64,000 nucleotides of DNA from Epiperipatus broadwayi (GCA_028023455.1 JAQFVV010000013.1:2730001-2794000); one strand, 5' to 3'. Numbered from the stretch's first letter, positions 49,245 to 63,366 are shown. Translations and numbers: made by a program. The notes: generated by a model from the letters alone, not told the origin.

Positions 49245-50228
49245 ATGATTAATAATATAGTGGAAGAAAGTGGTAGTGAAGGAGGGGCAAGGTCAGAAGT
49301 AAGTCCAATATCTTTTAAGAATCCACAGTTAGTTGAAGAAAAGGTTTTTCAAATATTAGTAAACATGATGAAAGAGATGTGTGAAGATATAAATTGGAAT
49401 CAGCAAATAATGAAACAAGAAATTAGTGAATTTAGAACAGAAATGAGGGAAGTGAGAGAGGAATTAATGGGAAGAATGGATGTAGGTCAGGAAGCAGTAG
49501 GAATAATAAGAAAAGATGTGGATGAAGAAAGGATTGAAGTTTTAGAAGTAAAAGGAAATATGGAAGAATTAAAGGAGGAGTTAAATAAGAGAAAGGTAAA
49601 TCAATTAAAAGTAGGGAGTATAGAAGGAGGTAATGACAAAGAATTGGAAGATTTTGAAGGGAAAATAGAGGGCAAAGAGGGTGTAAGGGCTGAATTAAAA
49701 GAGATATGTAATAATATGATGGAAAAGATAGAGTAGACGATAAAACAGATTGGACAAAAGTGTGATGAATTTAGTTTCGGTGATAGGCAGGACTTACGGA
49801 TAGATAAGTTTATGGAAAAGCAGTTTAGTGTTTCAGTGTTTGAGGTGGAAGTGGGAGAGAACCCGTTAAGGCATTTAGAAAGTTTAAGCTGTTTGTTTTC
49901 ATTTAAGGGATTGATAGAGGAAGATAAAGTTGCGGTAGCGAGTGATTACTTACAGGGGACTGCATGCAATTGGTGGTATACTGTGGGTGATAGGCAGCAA
50001 ATGTTTAAAACTCATGCACAATTTTTTTATCGACAGATAGCAAAGCTTAGGGCATTAACAGCATTTCCTATGTCAGAGGGACAAATGATCAGGATATTGC
50101 GGAATAACATGCTGCCAGAGATACAGCATTTAATGTTAAGTAAGGATGGATGTTTGATAGATGAGATCGCAGAATTTTTAACACAAGTCGATTACACTTG
50201 GGAATCTTTAGATAGAGATAGGAAATGA
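49245..50228 (+). pseudogene. gag: Gag of the LTR element, interrupted by one in-frame TAG
   Basis: The frame opens at 49245 and codes 163 residues rich in Glu, Lys and Met with heptad-like spacing, probably coiled coil (~35-160). It stops at TAG 49734-49736. The same frame stays open through the stop and continues as a capsid-like domain from 49812 (138 codons) to 50228. That part has PLRHLESLSCLFSFKGL, EDKVAVASDYLQGTA and NWWYTV, the family's Retrotrans_gag pattern. There is no CCHC knuckle before the final stop. A single UAG could be a point mutation or a readthrough site. Confidence 0.75.
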
Positions 50229-50446
50229 AATGGGCAAAGTAATTTAATGGATAGAAAGAAAGAGCCATCTGATCGGTTATAGAATAGAATTATACTGGGA
50301 TGAAAATGATAGTGAATAAATAAGAATACACGTATACAGTTAAATAAATGTTAAATAAATCAAATTAGATTGTTTATAGATTTAAATTCTGGGAAAACTA
50401 AAATGCTCAGAATGATATTTTAGTTTCAGAAAAGGGACAGAGATAA
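50229..50446 (+). other. Short 3' internal region with purine-rich tract
   Basis: Gag ends 218 bases before the 3' LTR, leaving no room for pol. AAAAGGGACAGAGA (50430-50443) just before TGTACC is a plausible polypurine tract. A second candidate, GCAGGGGGGGGGAA (50546-50559), lies inside the 106-base segment present only in the 3' copy, so the left LTR border is uncertain. Confidence 0.55.
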
Positions 50447-52242
50447 TGTACCAAAGTACATTGATATTAAAGTAATTGTATGAGTCCCATGTTTTAAAAA
50501 TATAAAAAATTTAATATTAAAAGAATAAAATGTCAAAACTAAAAAGCAGGGGGGGGGAATTTGTATTAAATAAAATAAACTGTAAACGCTGTTTAAAATA
50601 ATAAGCTGTTTAAAATAATAAGATTTTTTTTTGTTTAAAAGAAGAAAAAAAATCTTGTAATAAATAAATGATTTAATATTCTTTAAATGAATTTTTAATA
50701 AAATAATAAAGAGATTTCGTTTTATCTTATAATAAAATAAATAAATATATGTGCATGTGTGTATATAATTTTTAATAAAAAGTAGACGCAGCTGATTTTA
50801 TTTCATGAGACGAAGAACGCTGCTGCTAAATAAAGTTTTCCATTGTTTAAAAACAGTATAAATACCTCAACATTTTATCATTCTTGGTCTGACTTTTTCA
50901 TTTTAATAAATATTTCTTGAAGTAATATTTCCAAAAAATGTTGCACTGTTAAAACCAACGTATTTGCAGTTGACCGAAAGCCGCTCTCTATGCATCTAAG
51001 TTCTGCGATTAGTTCGGAAAGTAATCATGTTGAAATAGATTAAATGGACAGCGGAGTGTGGGAACGCCAAACCAGCCACAAAAATCATACCAAGTCACAG
51101 GATCTATGGAAGAATTTTACCAGTTGTCGATGAGTTAAGAAATAATTCCATTATGCTGTTTCTGTCGTATTTTAAAACCTAGGTAATTATTTGACTTTGA
51201 TATCTAAACATTCCCGATTTCTTTTTAAAATAAAGATAGACTTTATTCAAAGTACTTTGAACTTTTTGAATTAAACTTAAAAAAAAAGAATAAACTTTAA
51301 ACTTCAAAAAATTAATGTTTGAAATAATAAAATAAGTAAAAGCAGCTTCTATTAAATAATATTTTTGAAACAATGGCATGCATGTATGTGTGATTTGATT
51401 TTTTTTTAAACTTAAAAAAAAAAGATAAAATAAAATATGATGTAACGTGTATAATTTATTTGCTAAAGTAATATATTAAAATACTTATTTTAATCTTTAA
51501 AAAAAAAGTGTGTGTGTGTCTCATTATAAGATAAAACGATTAATTTATTTTAAAATATAAAAAACACTTAAATTATTTTTCTTAAAATATTCATGTTTAT
51601 TTTTGATACGTGCGGGTAAGTATAAATATTTATTTCCTTAATAAGAGTAGGAGGGAAAAAATCTAATCATTAATAATAGTATTTCAGAAAAGATTCGCTA
51701 AGTTAAATCTATAAATGTTTAGTATTCAGTATAATATAAAAGTAGCTTAGAAGAGGCAGCGTTTAAGATATACCTTTTGTTTTGTCTATTTAGTGGGTGG
51801 TTGGAACCAGTTGAGCTAGCAGGGATTTTTTCCGGTACTGAATTATGCTGATCAGATAGACATGCTAATTCTAATGTAATTAGCTGGCGCCTAAGGGATT
51901 TTTCTTTCTTCTTTAAAAATAAAAATAAAGTCTTTATTTGATTGGTGTATATTTGGTAGTCAAGTGTTGAATGTTATTGATAGTTCGCTATTGATAATAG
52001 TTGACATTTTACCTGAAAACCAACCATTTTCTGAAAGGGAAATTTAGGAGGACAAAATATAGTAAAATATTATTTAATATTTTATTTGTCGATGCTTGGT
52101 GTTTGTTGTTTCCCGTAAGTTTAAGTAGTAAATTTTAAATTGTAGTTTTTATATTGTTAAGAGTTTTGAAGGTAGTAAGTGTCAAATAGAAGTAGTAGTA
52201 GTCGTTTATTTTTTTATTGGTTGTTCGGAGGAGGTTGGTTCA
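50447..52242 (+). repeat. 3' LTR of the gag-only element
   Basis: It is 1,796 bases long. It matches the 5' LTR closely through the ATAAGATTTTTTTT, GCCGCTCTCTA and CTAGCAGGGATTTTTTC landmarks and the GTAGTAGTAGTCG right end. It includes a 106-base segment not in the 5' LTR and lacks a ~40-base block near 51735 that the 5' LTR has. Confidence 0.88.
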
Positions 52243-52249
52243 ATATATA

Positions 52250-53680
52250 TATACAAAATATAGCTTCCCATCATTCACTTCAAAAAACAACTTTTTCTAA
52301 CATCAAAGGATATCCTTGTGAGATTAATAGCCTCAGATGCAAAATATTTTTTCATCAACATTATTTGTTTTACTCCTCTTATCAATTCACTTTTTTCATA
52401 AAAGATAACTTCTGCATTGTCAAAGAATATTTTATGACCCTAGATTCTTATAATATTTTTTAAGAATTATATGAATTTAAGTCAATTTTATGTATCTTCT
52501 TCTTTTGAAGCACATGATAAAATTAATGGATTTGTTTTAGGAAAAGATTGTGTTTTGACAGTTTACATATTGAAAATATGTATCAATCAGTTGATAGGAT
52601 AAAAGGCATTAATATGTTTTTTGATGATTTGAAGAAATTTGAATATTTTTCTACATATAATATAAAGGTTATTCATGATTCTATATATTTTGTGTGTAAT
52701 GATGGGTTTTATAAAATTGAAGAGGGTTATATTATTGATTATGTTAGTTCTCCTTTAATTTGCTTTGTCTATATTGATTTTTTAAAAAAGTAGTGTTATA
52801 AATATTTTTTCTGTTTCTTTAAAATTGTTTTTAGGTATGTTGATAATTGTTTTGTTTGTTATACAGAAAGATAAATTAAATGATTTTTTTGATGGTTTCA
52901 ATACTCTTAATTATAATATTAAATTTACAATTGATGGAGTACATTTGAATATGTTAAGTTAAAATTTTTAGATTTAAGTGTTGATAATGTTTTATTTTGT
53001 AGTCATTTATTAAAGCAAAAATAAAAAATATTATAAAGCCAGACAGTTATCAACCTTTTACTCATAAGAAACTTTTTCTTTATTGAATTTTTGTTACAAA
53101 AATAGAAGGTATAATAATTTTGAAAATAATAGTTATATTCAGAGGAGTCCATTTGCTTCTGACTATATTGAATTAGGTTATAATAATGAATTTATTAGGA
53201 ATATTATATTTAATAAAAATATCTACAAATATGTTAATATTAAAGATTTAATTATTAGTGAGAATAAAGAGCTTATTTCTTTGTCATATAAGTAATCAAT
53301 TAGTAAACTGGGATATAAGAATAGTTTTTTTATTCAGTAGTATGAAAGAGATTTGGAAGAAAGATCTGAATCTGAATTCATTACTAAGTAGTTTAAAACA
53401 GTCAATTGATTGCAAGTCTATTCCTGAAGAAGTTTATAAGATTCCTTGTAGTTGTCATAAAATTTATATAGGTCAGAGTAAATTAAGTCATAATGAAAAA
53501 GTTAAAAATACACATCATACCTCAGCTTTGTATATTCATGAGCTGAATAACAAACAGATCATAAAATATTATTTGGCAATGCAGAGGTTATCTTTTATAA
53601 AAAACTATATTGAATCTGAGGCCAATAATCTCATGAAGATATTCTATGATGTTAAAGAAAGTTGGTTTTTGAAGTGAATG
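52250..53680 (+). pseudogene. Penelope-like element: RT and GIY-YIG endonuclease, frameshifted
   Basis: Broken frames give the PLE order. An RT segment with SPLICFVYIDFLKK (to 52793; family SPLLANIYMEYFE) comes first. The catalytic strand FRYVDNCFVCY follows (~52830, second Asp of YVDD changed to Asn), then NIKFTIDG, then SYQPFTHKKLFLY (~53050-53085). Next is a thumb-like region, and finally VYKIPCSCHKIYIGQ (residues 59-73 of the 53258-53677 frame), the signature of the GIY-YIG domain of Penelope/Neptune-type elements. At least three frame changes and stops make it dead. No terminal repeats were found; the left side is cut by the adjacent LTR element or TA repeat. Confidence 0.82.
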
Positions 53681-54465
53681 AAGAGATGGCTATTTTATTT
53701 TGTATATATATATATTGTATGTTTAGTTGAATTTTACATGAAAAGCTCTATTTGTTAATAGATGAACTCATGGTTATAGAAGAATTTTAATAAAATTTTG
53801 TTTTTTGGTTAGTATTGCAATGTTATATGAATTTCTATTTTATTTATAATTACTAGTATAGTGTTAGGCAATATCTAATTATTATTTAAAATTGTATTAA
53901 AAAAGATCTCTATTTAATACAACTATTTCAACTTCGCTCCAATTTTGACAAAAATCTAAATTTTTAATATAACAAAAGCAAACAATTTTTGTCTAAACAA
54001 AGATTTTTTTAAGATATAAATAATTATGGAATTTAATTATAAACAATTTTACTTAAAGGATTAAAAAAGATTTCTTTTTCTTAAAACTTATTTTTGATTT
54101 TGATGAAAGTAAATTAAAAAACATTTAGTTATTTTGTTTTTAATAATTAATAAGAAAAAGGATTTTAATCATCCTATTTATAAAATCCATTGTATCTAAT
54201 ATAAATAGTGGATTCACTAAATTGAGATTAGTATGTAGAAAAACAGTTTCTGAAGGCAATTGCTGCTAATCTCCATTTGGTTGAGTTTGAAATCCCAGAG
54301 AAATAGTAGGATGGCTTATTCATGATTTCATAGTCCAACACATGTGAAGTAGATACTATTTGTTTAGTTTAAGTTAAGAAATTATAGAAGCTGAATGAGG
54401 ATTTCTAGAATTTATCTTGAACATCTGTTAACGAAGTCAATTCATATTGGCAATCTATATAAAAA
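53681..54465. other. AT-rich stretch after the PLE
   Basis: Probably PLE 3' UTR followed by unrelated AT-rich DNA. No motif was recognised. Confidence 0.4.
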
Positions 54466-54470
54466 GCTAA

Positions 54471-54514
54471 TCTAATCTTGAGAGTCCAGTGGTAAACACT
54501 GAGCTATGACAGGC
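54471..54514 (-). repeat. Possible tRNA-like fragment (SINE head)
   Basis: The minus strand reads GCCTGTCATAGCTCAGTG then TTTACCACTGGACTCTCAAG. It resembles the acceptor, D-arm and anticodon half of a tRNA with a TAGCTCAGTG A-box. No B-box follows, so it is a fragment at best. Confidence 0.3.
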
Positions 54515-55261
54515 ATGTGTAAAAGTAGTAATGAAAAAAACATGTTGCACTGGAATAGAAGTACAGACAAAAGATAATTATAAAGCCCTCATGTTGCTAC
54601 TAATATTTTTATGAATATAAAGCACAGATAGAAGAAAATGGCAAATTAATAAAATGTATATAGAATACCTGACATTACTTCAAATACTAACTCTGCTATT
54701 AATGGAAATCTATTTATTGCCTGTAAAAAAATATTTAACATCTGTACAGTACTAATTTGTTTTAAAAGAAACAACGTTAGATAAATAAATATACTAACCA
54801 GCTAATGAGAAAAAATATTCAACTAGAAAATAAAAGTGATCAACTATGAACAAGTTTAAAAGTATCCAGATGATAAAAATTCTAGAAAGAGTAGTTTAGA
54901 AAAATATAATACTTAGGTTGGGAATGAATATAAATGTATTTGTATTTTGTATAATTGGATTGTGAAAATAATATGGTTTAAAAATTAAAAAAACTAAGAA
55001 TTAATGACTGAAATATTTTTCTACATGTGTATGTAAGATCATTTACTAGTTATATATAATTAAAAGCTTATATATTTCATAAGCTACTTATTAGGGTATG
55101 AAATATTTGTATGCTTATAAGTCACATAGTATCTGGACAGATTTATATGTATTTAAGATTATTCACTACATATAAAAATAGAAAAATTTTTGGCTTATAA
55201 ATGATTGGAATATTTTCTATTACCTGACAAATATGCATGTGCATTTATATACATATTATAC
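54515..55261. other. AT-rich stretch with no recognised feature
   Basis: No features seen up to the start of the second LTR element. Confidence 0.45.
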
Positions 55262-57808
55262 TGCTAGCGGGTAGCTTGTGTTACATATATTTTTTTATTT
55301 AAAAATAAATGAGCAAATTTATTAAAAAAGTAACAATTAAGGAGTGGTTTTAACCCTTAAACCGCTAATTTTATCATTGGTTGTATCAGATAAAAATCAA
55401 ATCTTTTAATTGGCCAACTCACAAACTGAAGACAAAGCCTATTGTTAAAACATATTCGCCTATAATATTAAATTCAACTCAGATACGTTTATAAAAAGTA
55501 TATAATTAATTTTTCAGGTCATGAAGAAAACGAAAGTTCTTTCAAAAATAAATTGCTATTTATTTATTCTAAGATATTCTATATCGGCAACATAAAAGTT
55601 ATAATGTAAACAAAAAGATCGACTTTTACGTTATAGAAAAGTAAATATTTCTTTTTACTACATCTTCAATATATTTACTTAAATCTTCAATATTTTTCGA
55701 AAATAATTTTGTTTTTTTATTATTCTCTCTGAAAATTATGTTTAATTTCCATAAATATTATTTAATAATAATTTAAATCGTATTCGAAATGAAAATCTCA
55801 GCGTTTTTCTTTATTTTCTTTGATCAGGCAGTTTCTTTGTTCTTTCCAGCCAATCAGAATGTCTTTTTCGGCTGAGAGCATGCTAAGAACCAATCACAAA
55901 TAATGTTCCTTCTTTGTTTAGGTTTAAATGCGTTTTTTTTTATTTTTTACTTCTAAAATAAATCGGAAGATGTCACCATCGTACAGAACTTTTAAAAACG
56001 AATTCAATACGTATTTAACGAATTTTATCGTATAAAAACGAACTGAGTTAGAGTGATTTTAGATGTCGACGAGGAGTCTCGTCGAGCACGGGAAAAGGGT
56101 TAAAACATAGTTTAAAAAAATAAAATAAAAAGATTGCTTATATTTTGATTCTAAAATATAATAAAACTATTTGTTAAAAAGCAAGTAGGGGGGAAATCTA
56201 AAATAGAATTAGAAAATAGATTTAAAACTTTTTTTCTCTCTCTCTCTCTGTAAATAAAACTTTTATAATGTATAAAATACGCAAATAATACTTAAATAAG
56301 GCTATAACCTTAGTACATGTGCCTCGAGTGCTTAATTTATTACAAGCAAGACCTCTATAAATCTAAACATGATTCAACTTTATAAAGATAAGAGCGGCCA
56401 CTCTTATCTTCAATCTATTTTTCTAATTATATAGGCAAATCTAAAGCTTAATAAGAATTAATATTTACAAAATAAGCAAATATGAAATCAGACTAAAAAT
56501 TAGTCTGTAAAAATAAAATGTTTGTCAACTTTCAAGAATGTCTTTAATCAGTTTATAAGATTTCAGATTGATAATAAAATCAAAATCAATAATTGAATTA
56601 ATTTAAAAACTAAATTATCTTATCGAGGTAGAAGATGAATCTGAATGGATTAAGAGCAAGGCAAATGTAAAAATCAATTAAATAAAGAAATATAAAATTA
56701 ATTAAGACTGATTCAAGTCAAGATAAAATAAAACAATGAGCGAGTTAAGTTATAAAAGTTACATCTTGGTTGTTGTCCTTCAGTCAGGGCTGCCAATTTG
56801 CTAGATCATTCATCAGTTTGGATTACTATTATTCAGTTCAGAAACAATGCACAATACCAGATCCAGATATTCAAAAACTATAAATGCAGTAGTAAGCCAG
56901 TCAAGCTGCAGATCTAGCAACATGCATTGCTAGACAACTTTGGGATATTCAGTTGGCTTCAGGCCCCAAAAATCCTCAACAAAAAGAAAATTAACTGAAC
57001 CTCACCTGAACCAATGCCCAGAACAATGCCCAAATTGTAAGTAAACACAACCACAAACTCTCTCTCACTGTGAAGACAAAGAATGGAAAACAAACCTGGA
57101 AACATCAATGAAGACCAAAAAGCCAGCCAGTTGGAAACTGACAATTATAAAAACCTAGGTAAAGATACTTTTAAATATATTCTGATTACAGTCTAGATGT
57201 TATTTTAAATGAACTAATGGATTACTATAACTATAGCCTAAAGTCATTTATATTTTCTTATGTTAAGTTTATCGTTATTTTATATTATATTAAATATGTG
57301 TGTGCATAAATAATTAAATATCAATGTTTGCTCTAATTGTTATTTTGTCTATTTTTCTTTCTCTCTCGTCACTGTCTCACCAGTTAATTAGTATAGAATT
57401 ATTTTATGTGTTAAGTAAATATTCTGGATGCTGAGACAGAGTGTGAGCTAGTCATGGGATATTTCAAGCACTGGATTGTCTGCCTGTTATCTGAAGTGTG
57501 CTGATTATATAACTTATGATTGGCTGGCATCTGAAGTTGATCCTCAAAACAAATAAAATGCTGTGGATAGCAGGGTTTGAATCTAGCAGTTGAAATGAGC
57601 CACAGTCTGGAAATGTGATTGTGTTATGCTTTGCATAGCTTGATCTGACCATGGGTATCATTGATGGTTTATGCTGTCAATGTTATTCTCTTCTCTGCTT
57701 GAAGGGCCAGTCCATTCATATAATATTAAAAATATAAATTAAAAAATTAAAAGATGTTAAACTCATTTAAACCCAATTAAATAAAATCTTTTAAATGGAC
57801 CTGGCACA
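55262..57808 (+). repeat. 5' LTR of the second element, carrying two insertions
   Basis: Without the MITE (55354-56099 plus one TTAA) and the extra segment around 56280-56490, this LTR would be ~1.6 kb, like its partner. The extra segment is bordered by AAAATACGCAAAT and AAAATAAGCAAAT, so it may equally be a deletion in the 3' copy between short direct repeats. It contains a perfect 10-bp stem (AAGATAAGAG/CTCTTATCTT, 56385-56410). ORFs at 56959-57144 and 57464-57661 (minus) look accidental. Confidence 0.75.
55354..56099. mobile_element. piggyBac-type MITE, 746 bp, with TTAA target duplication
   Basis: TTAA at 55350-55353 and 56100-56103 flanks a segment starting CCCTTAAACCGC and ending GCACGGGAAAAGGG, so both termini read CCCTT inward. 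The sister LTR has the uninterrupted site (GGTTTTAAAACACAG near 59298). TTAA duplication with CCC...GGG ends is typical of piggyBac-family elements. No transposase ORF is present. A near-terminal stem CGACGAG/CTCGTCG lies at 56068-56086. The inserted DNA is a little richer in G+C than the LTR around it. Confidence 0.88.
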
Positions 57809-57810
57809 AA

Positions 57811-57829
57811 TGTCTTCCAATGTGAGTGT
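57811..57829 (+). promoter_or_regulatory. Degenerate primer-binding site
   Basis: TGTCTTCCAATGTGAGTGT begins two bases after the 5' LTR. It matches the first element's TGGCGCCCAATGAGGGGTG at roughly two thirds of positions and at the same offset from the LTR, suggesting a decayed shared primer site. Confidence 0.4.
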
Positions 57830-59215
57830 CGAAGTGCCATAAATTAACCCATCATAATTAAAGTTAAAAAAAAGTAAGATCATAACAAAAATTGGGAAAA
57901 AAAAGTTTGAAACTAAAATTTAAATTAAACGCTAAATTGTGTGATAAAAGTTGAAATTGGTGAGCAGTGTGAGAAGAGAAATAGACCAAGGCAAACAAGT
58001 TGTAATATTGATAAAATAATTAATAATAGTTAAATATATAATTAAAAAAGAGAGAGAAAAAAGTGGTCAGAAATGATAAATAATTTATTATTGGGGGTTT
58101 AGAGTTTGTCAAACACTTAGTTTGATTTAATCATACACTGCATTCACTTTAAAAATAAAAAAAATAATGAAAATAAAATAATCACCTGACAAAGGTGGGG
58201 GGAGGAGTTAGAGTTGATATTATTTAAATGGAAGTATAAAGAGAATTTTGTTATTTAAAGTAAAATAATAAAGTTTTAGAGTAAATATACGATAATAAAA
58301 GTTTTTTTTACTGTGTCAAAATGCAGTAATAAAATAAATAAATCTAAAGGAATAAATAAAGCATATAATAAATAAAATCTATAATAAAATAAATAAAAAG
58401 TAAAATAATCTTCCATGTGGGTATGGATTGTGTGGGTGGACAGTCAAGGAAGGAGAGTATAGATAAAGGTCAAGGATTGTCTAGTAAGTGTAGGCCATCA
58501 TGCTGTGTGAAAATAGTATCCATAATGGGTGAAAATAGTACCATTAACTGGTGAAATGGGGGGATAATCCTTAGGTTGAGGATCCAGTAGAGATTCCTGG
58601 GCCCCATTCAAATAACGCTGGGAGAAATACTCCCAATTTCTTATCTCAAATAAGCACACTGGAAAATTACCAGCATAAGCTGCAAAAGTTTTGTGGGAAA
58701 AAAAATTCCCCAAAATTTCATGTCTCATTTTAGCATAAACCAAATGGTGAATAGCGCCATTCACAATGACTCCCATTTTATCTTCTAGGATGCAGAGCCA
58801 TTGGAGAGTCATGGGCTAATTCAATCAGCTGGTAGAAAAAAAATTCCAGCATAGATAGTTTTTTTTCCTAGTGCATAAGTCAGATATAAGCCAGATGTAT
58901 TCTGCAATCCATTGCATTCAAACCCCTGTACACATCATAATGATGTATGTTATCCCTGGTTATCATCACACATGACATGATTGTTGAAATCAACATTGAG
59001 TACAGTCTGGAAAGAAGAGTAGCATAAGAAAGATCACCCTCTGTACTTTATTGATCTGTAACAATTCTAAAACTTATTTGATAGAAAAGTATTACGTAAA
59101 TAAATAAAAATGAAAAAATCAAATGCTAAAAAAATAATAATAAACAAAATGTTAGAGCTAAAAAATGGGTCAAACTGACATATTTTACCTCTCAAATGGA
59201 GGGTGTGTGACGTAC
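57830..59215. other. Internal region of the second LTR element
   Basis: No gag or pol motif is recognisable. AT-rich sequence (57830-58430) is followed by a more G+C-rich block (58430-59040) containing the minus-strand ORF below. A purine-rich tract precedes the 3' LTR at ~59195. Confidence 0.5.
58498..58812 (-). CDS. Unrecognised 104-aa ORF inside the second LTR element
   Basis: It is open for 104 codons on the strand opposite to the element, in the only G+C-richer block of the internal region. It is rich in aromatic residues, without an obvious signal peptide or membrane segment, and ends with PPISPVNGTIFTHYGYYFHTA-type sequence. It matches no retroelement domain I know. It may be a captured or inserted fragment, or chance. 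Start chosen as the first ATG. Confidence 0.25.
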   Translation of the reverse strand: MTLQWLCILEDKMGVIVNGAIHHLVYAKMRHEILGNFFSHKTFAAYAGNFPVCLFEIRNWEYFSQRYLNGAQESLLDPQPKDYPPISPVNGTIFTHYGYYFHTA

Positions 59216-60834
59216 TACTAGTGGGTAGCTCACATTAATATTTTTTCATTTAAAAATAAATGATCAAATTTATTAAAAAAGTAATAATTAAGGAGTGGTT
59301 TTAAAACACAGTTAAAAAAATAAAATAAAAAGATTGCGTATATTTTGATTTTAAAATATAATAAAACTATTTGTTAAAAAGCAAAGTGTGTATGTGTGGG
59401 GGGGGGGGGGACGACTCTAAAATAGAATTAGAAAATAGATTTAAATTTTTTTTTCTCTCTCTCTTTGTAAAGAAAACTTTTATAATATATAAAATAAGCA
59501 AATGAGAAATCAAACTAAAAAATTAGTCTGTAAAAATAAAATGTTTGTAAACTTCCAAGAATGTAATTAATTAGTTTATTAAGATTTCATATTGATAATA
59601 AAATCAAAATCAATAATTGAATTAATTAAAAAACTGTAAATTATCTTATCAAGGTAGTAGATGAATCTGAACGGATTAAGACTAAGGCAAATGTAAAAAT
59701 CAATTCATTAAAGAAATGTAAAATTAATTAAAAGACAGATTCAAGTCAAGATAAAATAAAACAATAAGAGAGTTAAGATATAAAAGTTACATCTTGGTTA
59801 TTGTTCTTCAGTTGGAGCTGTCAATTTTCTAGATCCCTTGTCAGTTCGAATTATTATTATTTAGTTCGGACAGAATGCAGAATCCAAACAACCAGAGATC
59901 CAGATATTTGGAAACTATAAACATAGTAGTAATCCTATCAATTACTACTGTGGTCAACATCCATGCAAAAGCTGCAGATCTAGCAACATATATTTCTAGA
60001 CAACTTTAGAATATTCAGCTGGGCTTCAGGTCCCAAAAACCCTCAACAGGAAGAAATTCAACTAAACCTCACTTGAACCAATACTCAAAGCAATGTGTAG
60101 ATTGTAAGTAAACACTACCATAATCTCTCTCTCTCACTGTCAACACAAAGAATGGAAAACAAGCCCTGGAACCATCAATGGAGACCAAAAAGCCAACCGG
60201 TTGGAAACTGACAATGATAAAAGCCTAGGTAAAGACATTTTTAAATATATTCTTTAAAAATATTCTGATCACAGTCTAGACTCATTATTTTAAATGAACT
60301 TTCATTAATGGACTATTATAACTATAGCCTAAAGTCATTTATATTTTTCTTATATAAAATGTATTGTATTATTGTATATTATATGTATGTATAAATAATT
60401 AAGTATTAATGTTTGCTCTAATTGTTATTTTGTCTATTTTCTCTTTCTCTCTTATCACTGCTCACCAGCAAATTATTATGCAGTTGTTTTATGTGTTAAG
60501 TAAATATGCTGGACCCTGGATTGTGTGCCTGTCATCCAAATCTTACTGATTATATAACTTATGATTGCCTGGCTCCTGAGATTGATCCTCAAAACAAATA
60601 AAATGCTTTGGACAGCAAGAGTTTTAATCTAGCCTTCAAAATATGCCACAGTCTGAAGATGTGATCATGTTATGCTTTGCATAACTCGATCTGACTGTGA
60701 CTATCAATGGTATTCTCCTCTCTGCTTGAAGGGCTGATCCACTCACATAATATTAAAAATATAAATTAAAAATTAAAAGGTATTAAACCTATTTAAATCC
60801 AATTAAATAATAGCTTTTAAACGGACCCAGTTCA
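59216..60834 (+). repeat. 3' LTR of the second element
   Basis: About 1.62 kb; lacks both insertions seen in the 5' copy and so preserves the empty MITE target. It has a G-run (59398-59410) not expanded in the 5' copy. It ends CCCAGTTCA just before an AT repeat, like the first element. The ORF at 60789-60992 (minus) is accidental. Confidence 0.78.

Positions 60835-63366
<2,532 letters not shown>

Larger units (their letters stand above)
46682..52242 (+). mobile_element. Gag-only LTR retrotransposon, Ty3/Gypsy-like, 5.56 kb
   Basis: Two closely similar long direct repeats (46682-48400 and 50447-52242) start TGTACCAAAGTACA and end GGTTGGTTCA. They enclose a primer-binding site, a repeat-bearing leader, a gag reading frame with one in-frame stop, and a purine-rich tract. 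There is no protease, RT, RNase H or integrase: only ~218 bases separate gag from the 3' LTR. The element is therefore non-autonomous and would depend on a relative's pol. It lies in a TA repeat, with ATAT on both sides, consistent with a 4-bp duplication but uninformative there. Confidence 0.88.
55262..60834 (+). mobile_element. Second LTR retroelement, older, with no recognisable gag or pol
   Basis: Long direct repeats 55262-57808 and ~59216-60834 share order and sequence: (A/C)TAG(C/T)GGGTAGCT start, AAGGAGTGGTTTTAA, CTTTTATAAT, TTACATCTTGGTT, GGTTGGAAACTGACAAT and AAATGGACC/AAACGGACC ends. The 5' copy is longer because of a 746-bp MITE and a ~215-bp segment. The internal region (57809-59215) has a degenerate primer-binding site and a purine-rich AAATGGAGGGTGTG before the 3' LTR. 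Repeats are visibly more diverged than in the first element, so it is older. Confidence 0.78.
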
